Source of the DNA: Caldifarciminota bacterium
GTDB lineage: Bacteria > Hydrothermota > Tepidihabitantia > Tepidihabitantales > Tepidihabitantaceae
Length of the DNA: 5,180 bases
Assembly (NCBI GenBank): GCA_011049385.1
Contig: DSBX01000277.1
Span: 1-5,180, forward strand
Reading direction: 5' to 3'
Below the pieces are notes generated by a model. It saw only the letters and a list, made by a program, of their open reading frames with translations, made no database searches and was not told where the DNA came from. Shown here in pieces: positions 1-5,180 of this stretch. A program made the position numbers and the translations under genes. Each line of letters begins with the position of its first letter. The stretch's first letter is position 1.

Positions 1-2
1 CA

Positions 3-704
3 CCGGGCAGCCAGGGGCGCATCACCCGTCTCGAATCGGGCAAGCTGAAGCATCCGACCCTGGGATTGATTGCCGACTACCTGCGGGCCTGTGGGGCGTC
101 GTTCGGGGCGCTGGTGCCGGTGCTGGACCGGTACACCGGCCGGCCGCCGGTGCGGGAGACGCGGGCGCGGGAGACGGCGCTGGCCGGTCTTGCCGGGGAC
201 GGGAGCCGGGAGGCGTTGCGGCTTGAGGTCTATGACCGGAAGACCGAGGCGGCGCGGAAGCGGGCCGGGCAGAAGCCGGTGGCGCCGGCGAAGCGGGCGG
301 CGGCGCTGTCGCGGCAGTTGGCGGCGCGGCATCGCTACCGGGCGCTGGACCGGGTGGTAGCGGAGGAGCTGAACCGGTCCGGGAGCGGGCTGAGCTATGT
401 GGCGCGCAAGCTGGCGTTGAGCTACGGCCGGATGGTGTGGAAGGCGATGGAGACGACAGGAGAGAAGCGGTCTAGTGGTGAAGTGGCCGGGTGGTCAGGT
501 GAAGGAAAGGCAAAGGCCAGGAGCCAAGGCGCAAGACTGCCGAAGCGGGGGAGGCGGCGGAAGGGGAGAGATGAGCGGCTTCTGGAGGTTGAGGCGCGGA
601 TGCGGGAGCAGGCCGGGGATGTCCTGCCGCTTCCGGTCCTGCGGCAGGTCGCGGCTCTGGTGGTGCGGCTGTATGAGGAGGCGCGGGGTAGTCCTTCCAG
701 TTGA
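3..704 (+). CDS. XRE-type helix-turn-helix regulator, 5'-truncated by window edge
   Basis: This is the 3' part of a DNA-binding regulator. The reading frame is open from base 3 to a TGA at 702-704 and gives 233 residues, with the true start outside the window. The first visible residues include SQGRITRLESGK and then PTLGLIADYLRACGA. This is the recognition helix plus following helices of a Cro/CI (HTH_3) domain, so a TTG start at 66 would cut the domain and is unlikely. About 190 residues follow the domain. They are rich in Arg, Ala and Glu, probably helical, and contain a basic, low-complexity stretch near 452-570 before a final helical segment (LPLPVLRQVAALVVRLYEEA). I do not recognise the C-terminal part, and its ligand and target are unknown. 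It is separated from hdrC by 76 bases that contain a promoter, so it is probably not cotranscribed, although it could regulate the neighbour. The HTH call is good; the role is unknown. Confidence 0.8.
   Translation, partial: PGSQGRITRLESGKLKHPTLGLIADYLRACGASFGALVPVLDRYTGRPPVRETRARETALAGLAGDGSREALRLEVYDRKTEAARKRAGQKPVAPAKRAAALSRQLAARHRYRALDRVVAEELNRSGSGLSYVARKLALSYGRMVWKAMETTGEKRSSGEVAGWSGEGKAKARSQGARLPKRGRRRKGRDERLLEVEARMREQAGDVLPLPVLRQVAALVVRLYEEARGSPSS
475..506 (+). repeat. Degenerate 8-bp periodic segment inside the regulator gene
   Basis: Four consecutive octamers share a GTG start: GTGGTGAA (475-482), GTGGCCGG (483-490), GTGGTCAG (491-498) and GTGAAGGA (499-506). The segment lies in the basic linker of the regulator. 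There the codons use many A/T third positions, unlike the G/C-ending codons on either side. It looks like an expanded or inserted low-complexity stretch that stayed in frame. The copies are imperfect, so a chance run cannot be excluded. Confidence 0.4.
623..648. repeat. Perfect 8-bp inverted repeat inside the regulator gene
   Basis: CCTGCCGC (623-630) and GCGGCAGG (641-648) are exact reverse complements around a 10-nt loop. They lie about 55 bases before the stop codon, within the codons for VLPLPVLRQ. No T-tract follows, so this is not an intrinsic terminator. A stem of this size can occur by chance in GC-rich coding DNA. Confidence 0.4.
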
Positions 705-740
705 GCCGCGAACCAGCACATAACCATCCTCTCAGCCGGC

Positions 741-769
741 TTGACCCGCGCTCAGCGAGGAATTATGAT
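741..769 (+). promoter_or_regulatory. Sigma70-type promoter for the hdr operon
   Basis: A -35 box TTGACC (741-746, 5/6 to consensus) and a -10 box TATGAT (764-769, 5/6) are separated by exactly 17 bp, in the only intergenic gap of the window (705-780). The usual spacing puts transcription start near 775-778, only about 3-6 bases before the hdrC ATG at 781. The mRNA would then be leaderless or nearly so, which agrees with the lack of a well-placed Shine-Dalgarno. An 8-bp palindrome AGCCGGCT (734-741) touches the -35 box. The hexamer CTCAGC occurs at 731-736 and again at 751-756, each 4 bp from the -35 box. Either could be an operator, but that is speculative. No terminator for the upstream gene was seen in the gap. 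Confidence 0.6.
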
Positions 770-780
770 TTCCTCTTACC

Positions 781-1182
781 ATGTCTAAGCCTCCGTCCGT
801 TTCGCCGCTGGTGCGCTCGATTGAAGCGCTGAGCGGGCAGGTTATTGCCGACTGCTACCAGTGCGGTTGCTGTACCGCGGGCTGTCCGATTGGTGAAGCG
901 ATGGACCCGCCGCCGTCGAAGGCAATCCGCCTGCTCCAGCTCGGCCGGGCCGGGGAATTGCTGGACTCCGAGGGCATCTGGCTGTGTGCGAGCTGTATGG
1001 TTTGCGGCACGCGCTGTCCGCGCGGGGTTGACTACGCGCTGATTGCCGAGGCCTGCCGGGCGGTCGTCCTGCGGCGGCCGGTGCGGTCTGGCCGGGTCGG
1101 GCCGGAGACTGTTACCGATGAGGACTGCGAGGAGATTCCCCAGCAGGCGTTCATGGCCAGCTTCAGAAAGTTCTCAGGCTGA
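781..1182 (+). CDS. hdrC: Heterodisulfide reductase subunit C (HdrC-like), dicluster ferredoxin
   Basis: This 133-residue cytoplasmic iron-sulfur protein has two full cysteine sets of the form CxxCxxCxxxCP: C25/C28/C31/C35-P and C69/C72/C75/C79-P. Each should bind one [4Fe-4S] cluster. In characterised Hdr complexes HdrC passes electrons from the flavoprotein HdrA to the catalytic subunit HdrB, and HdrB and HdrA follow directly here. The protein is shorter than methanogen HdrC (roughly 180-190 residues) because its C-terminal tail is short, which is common in bacterial homologues. ATG 781 is the first in-frame start after a TGA at 766-768. A GAGG at 757-760 lies too far upstream (20 nt) and would be outside the transcript predicted from the promoter. 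Its stop overlaps the hdrB start by one base (TGATG). An alternative is a related ferredoxin subunit such as GlpC-type, but the gene order makes HdrC much more likely. Confidence 0.88.
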   Translation: MSKPPSVSPLVRSIEALSGQVIADCYQCGCCTAGCPIGEAMDPPPSKAIRLLQLGRAGELLDSEGIWLCASCMVCGTRCPRGVDYALIAEACRAVVLRRPVRSGRVGPETVTDEDCEEIPQQAFMASFRKFSG

Positions 1183-2036
1183 TGGCGAGCTACGCCTATT
1201 ATCCCGGCTGTACGCTCTATACCAAGGCGCGGGAGCTGGACCTCTCGGCGCGGAAGGCGCTGGCGGTGCTGGGCGCGGAGCTTGAGGAAATGCCGGCCTG
1301 GGTCTGTTGCGGGGCAATCTACAATACCGCCGATGATGACTTCGCGGGCCGCATCGGCGCGACGCGGAACATCGTCCGGGCGAGCGCGCTGGGCGATACG
1401 CTGGTGACGCTGTGCGCGGCCTGTTACAACGTGCTCAAGCGGGCGAAGGCCAGGATTGACGACCCGGCGAACGCGGTCGAGCGCGAACGGGTGCTGAACT
1501 TCATTGACGAGCCGTACGAGCGCGAGGTCAGGGTGGTGCATTACCTTGACGTGCTCAGGCGCGACATCGGCTGGGACGCGGTGAAGGCGAAGGTGGCGAA
1601 GCCGCTGGCGGGGCTGAAGCTGGCTTCTTACTACGGCTGTCTGATGGTGCGACCGGCGGCGGTGCTGGATTTCGACGACCCGGAGGACCCGCAGGTGATG
1701 GATGAGCTGGTCCGGGCGCTGGGCGCGGAGCCGGTGCGGTTCGATTTCAAGACCGAGTGCTGCGGCGGGTACCTGGTCGTGAACCGGAAGGACGTGGCGC
1801 GGGAGTCTTCGGCCCGGGTGCTGGAGAACGCGCGGGCGTGGGGCGCGGACGCGGTCATCACGACCTGCCCGCTCTGCCAGTACAACCTGGACCGGCTACG
1901 GGACCGGGACGGCCTGCCGGTGCTGTATTTCACCCAGTTGCTCGGGCTGGCGCTGGGCCTGGAACCGGATGAGTTGGGATTCGATAACTGCGCGGTTGAC
2001 CCGCGGCCGATGCTGGCGGAGAAGGGGCTGTTGTAG
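1182..2036 (+). CDS. hdrB: Heterodisulfide reductase subunit B (HdrB-like), CCG-domain catalytic subunit
   Basis: This 284-residue protein is made of two CCG domains. The first has C10 (YPGC), C42-C43-G and C78xxC81. The second has C153 (YYGC), C193-C194-GG and C229xxC232. The spacings (31/34 and 39/34 residues between the key cysteines) match the CX31-39CCX34CXXC pattern, which in structurally characterised HdrB binds two noncubane [4Fe-4S] clusters that cleave the disulfide substrate. All ten cysteines are present, so the protein should be catalytically competent. Length is normal for the family (about 280-300). In methanogens the substrate is CoM-S-S-CoB. In bacteria without those cofactors the partner is uncertain (DsrC-type proteins or other disulfides have been proposed), and the sequence does not tell. 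Its ATG overlaps the hdrC stop (TGATG) and no strong ribosome-binding site is visible, which suggests translational coupling. Confidence 0.93.
   Translation: MASYAYYPGCTLYTKARELDLSARKALAVLGAELEEMPAWVCCGAIYNTADDDFAGRIGATRNIVRASALGDTLVTLCAACYNVLKRAKARIDDPANAVERERVLNFIDEPYEREVRVVHYLDVLRRDIGWDAVKAKVAKPLAGLKLASYYGCLMVRPAAVLDFDDPEDPQVMDELVRALGAEPVRFDFKTECCGGYLVVNRKDVARESSARVLENARAWGADAVITTCPLCQYNLDRLRDRDGLPVLYFTQLLGLALGLEPDELGFDNCAVDPRPMLAEKGLL
2018..2027 (+). promoter_or_regulatory. Probable ribosome-binding site for hdrA
   Basis: The purine run GGAGAAGGGG, at the end of hdrB, lies about 11 nt before the ATG at 2039. That is slightly long but usable. It supports the 2039 start, which includes an unusual N-terminal extension, over a later in-frame GTG near 2150 that has no comparable site. 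Confidence 0.45.
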
Positions 2037-2038
2037 CG

Positions 2039-4087
2039 ATGGCGGAGGGCAAGAGCCGGAGACCGGAAGTTGCCGGTCCGGAACCGGCGGGGACACAGTC
2101 CGCTTCGACGGACAAGCCAGCCATATCCCCGGTTTCCCGCAGGCCCCGGGTGGGGGTGTTCGTCTGCCATTGCGGCATAAACATCGCGGGTGTGGTGAGG
2201 GTGCCGGAACTGGTCGAGCGGGCAAAGACGATGCCGGGCGTGGTCGTCGCGCGGGACTACCAGTACTGCTGTTCCGACCCGGGCCAGCAGATAATCCGCG
2301 ACAGCATCAAGGCCGACAAGCTTGACCGGGTGGTGGTGGCCTGCTGTTCGCCGACCCTGCACGAGGCGACCTTCCGCAAGGCGGGCGAGGAGGCCGGGCT
2401 CAACTACTACCGGACCGAGATTGCCAACATCCGCGAGCAGTGCGCGTGGGTGACCAAGGACCGGGACGAGGCGACGGACAAGGCCGAGGATATCACGAGG
2501 CTGGCCATCGCCCGGGCGACCCACGACGAGTCGCTGGAACCGGTGGGCGTGACCGTGAACAAGCGGGCGCTGGTCGTCGGTGCGGGTATCGCCGGCATCC
2601 AGGCCGCGCTCGATATTGCCAATGCCGGGTACGAGGTGGTGCTGGTCGAGAAACAGCCGTCCATCGGCGGGCATATGGCCCAGCTTTCCGAGACCTTCCC
2701 GACGCTGGACTGCTCGCAGTGTATCCTGACTCCGCGGACGGTGGAGACCGGCCGGCATTCGAGAATCAAGCTCCACACCTATTCCGAGGTGGCCGAGGTC
2801 TCGGGCTACATCGGCAATTTCAAGGTCCGCATCCGGCAGAAGCCGCGCTACGTGGACTTCGATGCCTGCACCGGTTGCGGGCTGTGTATGGAGAAGTGCC
2901 CGGCCCGGGTCGAGGCGGATTTCGAGCGCGGGATGGGCAAGCGCCGGGCCATTTACCGGCTGTTGCCGCAGGCGGTGCCGAACCGGCCGGTGATTGACGC
3001 CGAGGCCTGCATCTATCTCCAGAAGGGCAAGTGCGGAGTCTGCGCGAAGGTCTGCCCGACCCAGGCAATCCGCTACGACGATACCGAGAAGTTCGTCGAG
3101 GAGGAGGTCGGCGCGATCGTGCTCGCGACCGGGTACGAACTGCTCGACCACGAGAAGATGAGCGCCTACGGTATCGGCCGGGTGCCGGACGTGATTGACG
3201 GGCTGGCGTTCGAGCGGCTGTTGTCCGCGTCCGGGCCGACCCAGGGCGAGGTGAAGCGACCGAGCGACGGCAGGGTGCCGAAGAAGGTCGTGTTCGTCCA
3301 GTGCGCGGGCTCGCGCGACCGCGAGCACGGGATGCCCTACTGCTCGAAGATCTGCTGTATGTACACCGCCAAGCAGGCGATTCTCTATAAGCACCGGGTG
3401 CACGACGGCGAGGCGACAATCTGCTACATTGACGTGCGCACGCCGGGCAAGGGCTTCGAGGAGTTCTACCAGCGGGCGACCGACGAGGGCACGACCTACC
3501 TGCGGGGCAAGGTGTCGAAGATTTTCCGGCAGGGCGACAAGGTGATGGTCTGGGCGTCGGACACGCTCGCCGGGCGCAAGGTCGAACTCGAGGCCGATCT
3601 GGTCGTGCTGGCGAGCGCGGTGGTGGCCAGCCCGGACGGGGTGGAGCTGGCGAAGCGGCTGAAGATGCAGTTGGACGGTCACGGGTTCCTGACCGAGGCC
3701 CACCCCAAGCTCCGGCCGGTCGAGACCCTGACCGGCGGTTTCTTCCTTGCCGGTTGCGGGCAGGGGCCGAAGGACATTCCGGACACGGTCGCTCAGGCTT
3801 CCGCGGCCGCGGCCAAGGTGTTGGCGATGTTCGGCCAGGACAAGATATTCCACGCGCCGACGACCGCCTGGGTGGACGAGGACATCTGCGTCGGGTGCGG
3901 GAACTGCGAACTGACCTGCGCCTACGGGGCGGTGAAGGTTGACCTCCAGCGCGGGGTCGCGGCGGTCAACGTCGCGCTCTGCGAGGGCTGCGGGGCCTGC
4001 TCGGTCGCCTGCCCGTCGGGTGCGATGAGCCACCGGAACTTCAGTAAGAAGTCCATCTATGAGATGACGGAAGAGGCGGTGCGATGA
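2039..4087 (+). CDS. hdrA: Heterodisulfide reductase subunit A (HdrA), FAD and multi-4Fe-4S protein
   Basis: This 682-residue protein is the flavin electron-bifurcating or electron-distributing subunit of Hdr complexes. Domains in order: a Pro/Ser-rich extension (1-36); the HdrA N-terminal module starting VGVFVCHCGINIAG with C43, C45, C77/C78, C102/C103 and C135; an FAD-binding Rossmann fold with GAGIAG at 181-186 and SIGGHMAQL; the DCSQC pair (C225, C228); a ferredoxin insert with C277/C280/C283/C287-P and C324-x7-C332xxC335xxxC339-P; the second half of the flavin fold with CAGSRD (C422) and CSKICC (C435, C439, C440); and a C-terminal two-cluster ferredoxin with C617/620/623/627 and C648/651/654/658. 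This is the complete HdrA set, and length is normal for the family. It starts 2 nt after the hdrB stop. In methanogens HdrA couples H2 or formate oxidation to reduction of ferredoxin and heterodisulfide. Here the electron donor may be the neighbouring GltD-fused paralogue (inference). The first 36 residues are not family-conserved and may be a late addition. Confidence 0.95.
   Translation: MAEGKSRRPEVAGPEPAGTQSASTDKPAISPVSRRPRVGVFVCHCGINIAGVVRVPELVERAKTMPGVVVARDYQYCCSDPGQQIIRDSIKADKLDRVVVACCSPTLHEATFRKAGEEAGLNYYRTEIANIREQCAWVTKDRDEATDKAEDITRLAIARATHDESLEPVGVTVNKRALVVGAGIAGIQAALDIANAGYEVVLVEKQPSIGGHMAQLSETFPTLDCSQCILTPRTVETGRHSRIKLHTYSEVAEVSGYIGNFKVRIRQKPRYVDFDACTGCGLCMEKCPARVEADFERGMGKRRAIYRLLPQAVPNRPVIDAEACIYLQKGKCGVCAKVCPTQAIRYDDTEKFVEEEVGAIVLATGYELLDHEKMSAYGIGRVPDVIDGLAFERLLSASGPTQGEVKRPSDGRVPKKVVFVQCAGSRDREHGMPYCSKICCMYTAKQAILYKHRVHDGEATICYIDVRTPGKGFEEFYQRATDEGTTYLRGKVSKIFRQGDKVMVWASDTLAGRKVELEADLVVLASAVVASPDGVELAKRLKMQLDGHGFLTEAHPKLRPVETLTGGFFLAGCGQGPKDIPDTVAQASAAAAKVLAMFGQDKIFHAPTTAWVDEDICVGCGNCELTCAYGAVKVDLQRGVAAVNVALCEGCGACSVACPSGAMSHRNFSKKSIYEMTEEAVR
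2061..2078. repeat. Small hairpin in the hdrA N-terminal extension
   Basis: GACCGG (2061-2066) pairs perfectly with CCGGTC (2073-2078) around a 6-nt loop. An outer GCCGG/CCGGC pair (2055-2059 and 2084-2088) could extend it with bulges. It covers codons 8-14 of hdrA, just after the start codon, where structure could affect initiation. It may also be a chance result of repeated CCGG in this low-complexity segment. Confidence 0.3.
4069..4076 (+). promoter_or_regulatory. Ribosome-binding site for the HdrA-GltD hybrid gene
   Basis: GGAAGAGG lies 7 nt upstream of the ATG at 4084, inside the last codons of hdrA. This is good Shine-Dalgarno spacing and supports the start that overlaps the hdrA stop as ATGA (4084-4087). 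Confidence 0.55.
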
Positions 4088-5180
4088 GCGAGAAGCAGCC
4101 GACCGGCGCGGTTCTCGTCATCGGCTCAGGGATAGGCGGCATCCAGAGTTCGCTGGAGCTGGCCGATGCCGGGTTCAAGGTCTACCTGCTGGACGAGAAG
4201 CCATCCATCGGCGGCGTGATGTCCATGCTCGACAAGACCTTCCCGACCAACGACTGCTCGATGTGCATCCTGTCGCCGAAGCTGGTCGGTACCGGCCGGC
4301 ACCCGAACATCGAGCTGTTGATGTACTCCGAGTTCCTCGGCCTTGAGGGCGAGCCGGGCAGTTTCCGGGCGCGGATCCGGCGCCGGCCGCGGTTCGTTGA
4401 CCTTGACAAGTGCACCGGCTGTGGTGATTGCGTCAAGGTCTGCCCGGTCGAGGTGCCGGACAGCTACAATCAGGGTATCTCACTGCGCAAGGCGACCTAC
4501 CGGCTGTTCCCGCAGGCGATCCCGAACGCGTTCACGATCGAGAAGAATGACCGGCGCGCGCCCTGCCGGCTGGCCTGCCCGGCCGGGGTCAACGCCCAGG
4601 GCTACGTCGCGCTCATCGCCCAGCGCAAGTTCAAGGAAGCCTACGAACTGGTGCGCGAGCGGCTGCCGTTCCCGGGTGTCTGCGGGCGGGTCTGCCACCA
4701 TCCCTGCGAGACCGACTGCAACCGCAAGGAGTACGAGTCGCCGGTTTCGATTCGTGCGCTCAAGCGGTTCGTGGCGGACTATGCAAGGAAAGGGACCGAA
4801 GAGACGGCAGGGACAGCAGTCGAAAGCAACGCTGCCGAGGAGCGGCAGGAGAAGGTCGCTGTTGTCGGCGCCGGCCCGGCCGGGCTGACTTGCGCGTTGG
4901 ATTTGCGGGCCAAGGGCTACCGGGTGACGGTCTTCGAGGCGGCGGAGAAGCCGGGCGGGATGATGCGGACGGGGATACCGGACTACCGCCTGCCGTCCGA
5001 AGTACTGAACCAAGAGATTGCGGACATCCTCGCCACCGGCGTCGAGCTCAGGACCGGCGCGCCGGTGCGCAACCGCAGGGAGCTGGATGCCCTGCTCAAG
5101 GACGGCTACAAGGCCGCGTTCCTCGGGTTCGGCTGTCAGGCGAGCCGGACCTTGAAGATGGACGGGATGGACCTCAAGGG
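4084..5180 (+). CDS. HdrA-like flavoprotein with spliced-in GltD/NfnB-type module, 3'-truncated by window edge
   Basis: 365 complete codons are visible and the frame runs off the window. Residues 8-154 match the flavin core of the preceding HdrA, roughly half identical by eye. They include GSGIGG (14-19), PSIGGVM, the DCSMC pair (C58, C61) and a 4Fe-4S motif C110/C113/C116/C120-P. HdrA's own N-terminal module is absent. Where HdrA continues into its second ferredoxin motif, this protein changes to a GltD-type N-terminal iron-sulfur domain (about 159-233): C161xxxC165-P, then LPFPGVCGRVC with C200, C204, C208 and C212. A linker of unusual composition (234-257) follows, then a new dinucleotide-binding motif GAGPAG (262-267) with EKPGGMMRTGIPDYRLP and FGFGC-like GltD signatures (346-351 reads FLGFGC). 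In GltD and NfnB this module binds FAD and NA(D)PH, so the protein probably links the Hdr complex to pyridine nucleotides. The NAD(P)-binding fold itself and any later HdrA half lie beyond the window. It starts inside the hdrA stop (ATGA). Confidence 0.87.
   Translation, partial: MSEKQPTGAVLVIGSGIGGIQSSLELADAGFKVYLLDEKPSIGGVMSMLDKTFPTNDCSMCILSPKLVGTGRHPNIELLMYSEFLGLEGEPGSFRARIRRRPRFVDLDKCTGCGDCVKVCPVEVPDSYNQGISLRKATYRLFPQAIPNAFTIEKNDRRAPCRLACPAGVNAQGYVALIAQRKFKEAYELVRERLPFPGVCGRVCHHPCETDCNRKEYESPVSIRALKRFVADYARKGTEETAGTAVESNAAEERQEKVAVVGAGPAGLTCALDLRAKGYRVTVFEAAEKPGGMMRTGIPDYRLPSEVLNQEIADILATGVELRTGAPVRNRRELDALLKDGYKAAFLGFGCQASRTLKMDGMDLK
4832..4848. repeat. Small hairpin in the linker before the GltD flavin fold
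   Basis: CTGCCG (4832-4837) and CGGCAG (4843-4848) are perfect reverse complements around a 5-nt loop. They sit in the linker encoding residues 250-256 of the hybrid flavoprotein. The same CTGCCG/CGGCAG arms form the stem at 623-648, which may be coincidence in GC-rich DNA. Confidence 0.3.

Noticed and set aside
623..648. Inverted repeat as a terminator for the regulator gene
   Set aside because: It lies within the coding sequence about 55 bases before the stop codon and no T-tract follows it.
66..704. Regulator gene starting at TTG 66
   Set aside because: The frame is open upstream to the window edge and the upstream residues (SQGRITRLESGK) are the core of the HTH domain, so the true start lies outside the window.
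765..788. Seven-codon leader ORF (MISSYHV) starting 4 nt after a GAGG and overlapping the hdrC start
   Set aside because: Its start codon lies within the predicted -10 box, upstream of the predicted transcript start, so it would not be on the mRNA made from this promoter.
1631..4033. Very long open frame (800 codons) on the minus strand across hdrB and hdrA
   Set aside because: It is a mirror of GC-ending codons on the + strand. Its translation is rich in His/Arg/Leu/Asp with no recognisable domain, while the + strand encodes unmistakable HdrB and HdrA motifs.
4343..4888. Alternative + strand ORF of 181 codons within the HdrA-GltD gene
   Set aside because: Its translation is Arg/Ser-rich and without motifs. 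The overlapping frame encodes continuous HdrA and GltD signatures.
1..5180. CRISPR array, tRNA, rRNA, insertion sequence or attachment site
   Set aside because: No regularly spaced repeats, cloverleaf-like sequence, rRNA signature, transposase motif or terminal inverted repeats were seen. Nearly the whole window is explained by coding sequence.

Overview
The window is GC-rich bacterial DNA. All genes are on the + strand. It holds the end of a helix-turn-helix (XRE-type) regulator gene and then a compact heterodisulfide-reductase (Hdr) cluster that runs off the right edge. The codons are strongly G/C-ending, the reading frames touch or overlap, and the genes are iron-sulfur/flavin electron-transfer proteins, so an anaerobe is the natural reading. 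Nothing here fixes the taxon. An uncultivated anaerobic lineage or a sulfate-reducer-like bacterium would fit. A methanogen looks less likely, because of the GltD-type fusion and the sigma70-like promoter.

Layout: 3-704 is the 3' part of an XRE-type regulator whose start lies left of the window. 705-780 is the only real intergenic gap. It carries a near-consensus sigma70-type promoter (TTGACC, 17 bp, TATGAT) placed so that the next transcript would begin only a few bases before its ATG. 781-1182 is hdrC, 1182-2036 is hdrB and 2039-4087 is hdrA. From 4084 to beyond the window end is a second HdrA-like flavoprotein into which a GltD/NfnB-type (glutamate-synthase small-subunit-like) module is spliced. 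The junctions are TGATG, a 2-nt gap, and ATGA, so the four genes look like one translationally coupled operon.

How they may work together: HdrB carries two complete CCG cysteine sets (noncubane clusters) for disulfide chemistry. HdrC carries two 4Fe-4S clusters and wires HdrB to HdrA. HdrA carries FAD and several 4Fe-4S clusters and is the flavin-based electron-bifurcating subunit in characterised complexes. The HdrA-GltD hybrid would give the complex a pyridine-nucleotide entry or exit point, in place of the hydrogenase/formate dehydrogenase/Flox modules used elsewhere. The NAD(P)H link and the bifurcation are inference. The disulfide substrate is unknown.

The most notable points are the insertion of the GltD module exactly where the HdrA-like protein should carry its second ferredoxin-type motif, the presence of two HdrA-type proteins side by side, the apparently near-leaderless operon promoter, and low-complexity segments of atypical codon use in three of the proteins. 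Two of those segments share a GGGACA-CAGTC sequence and contain small hairpins.
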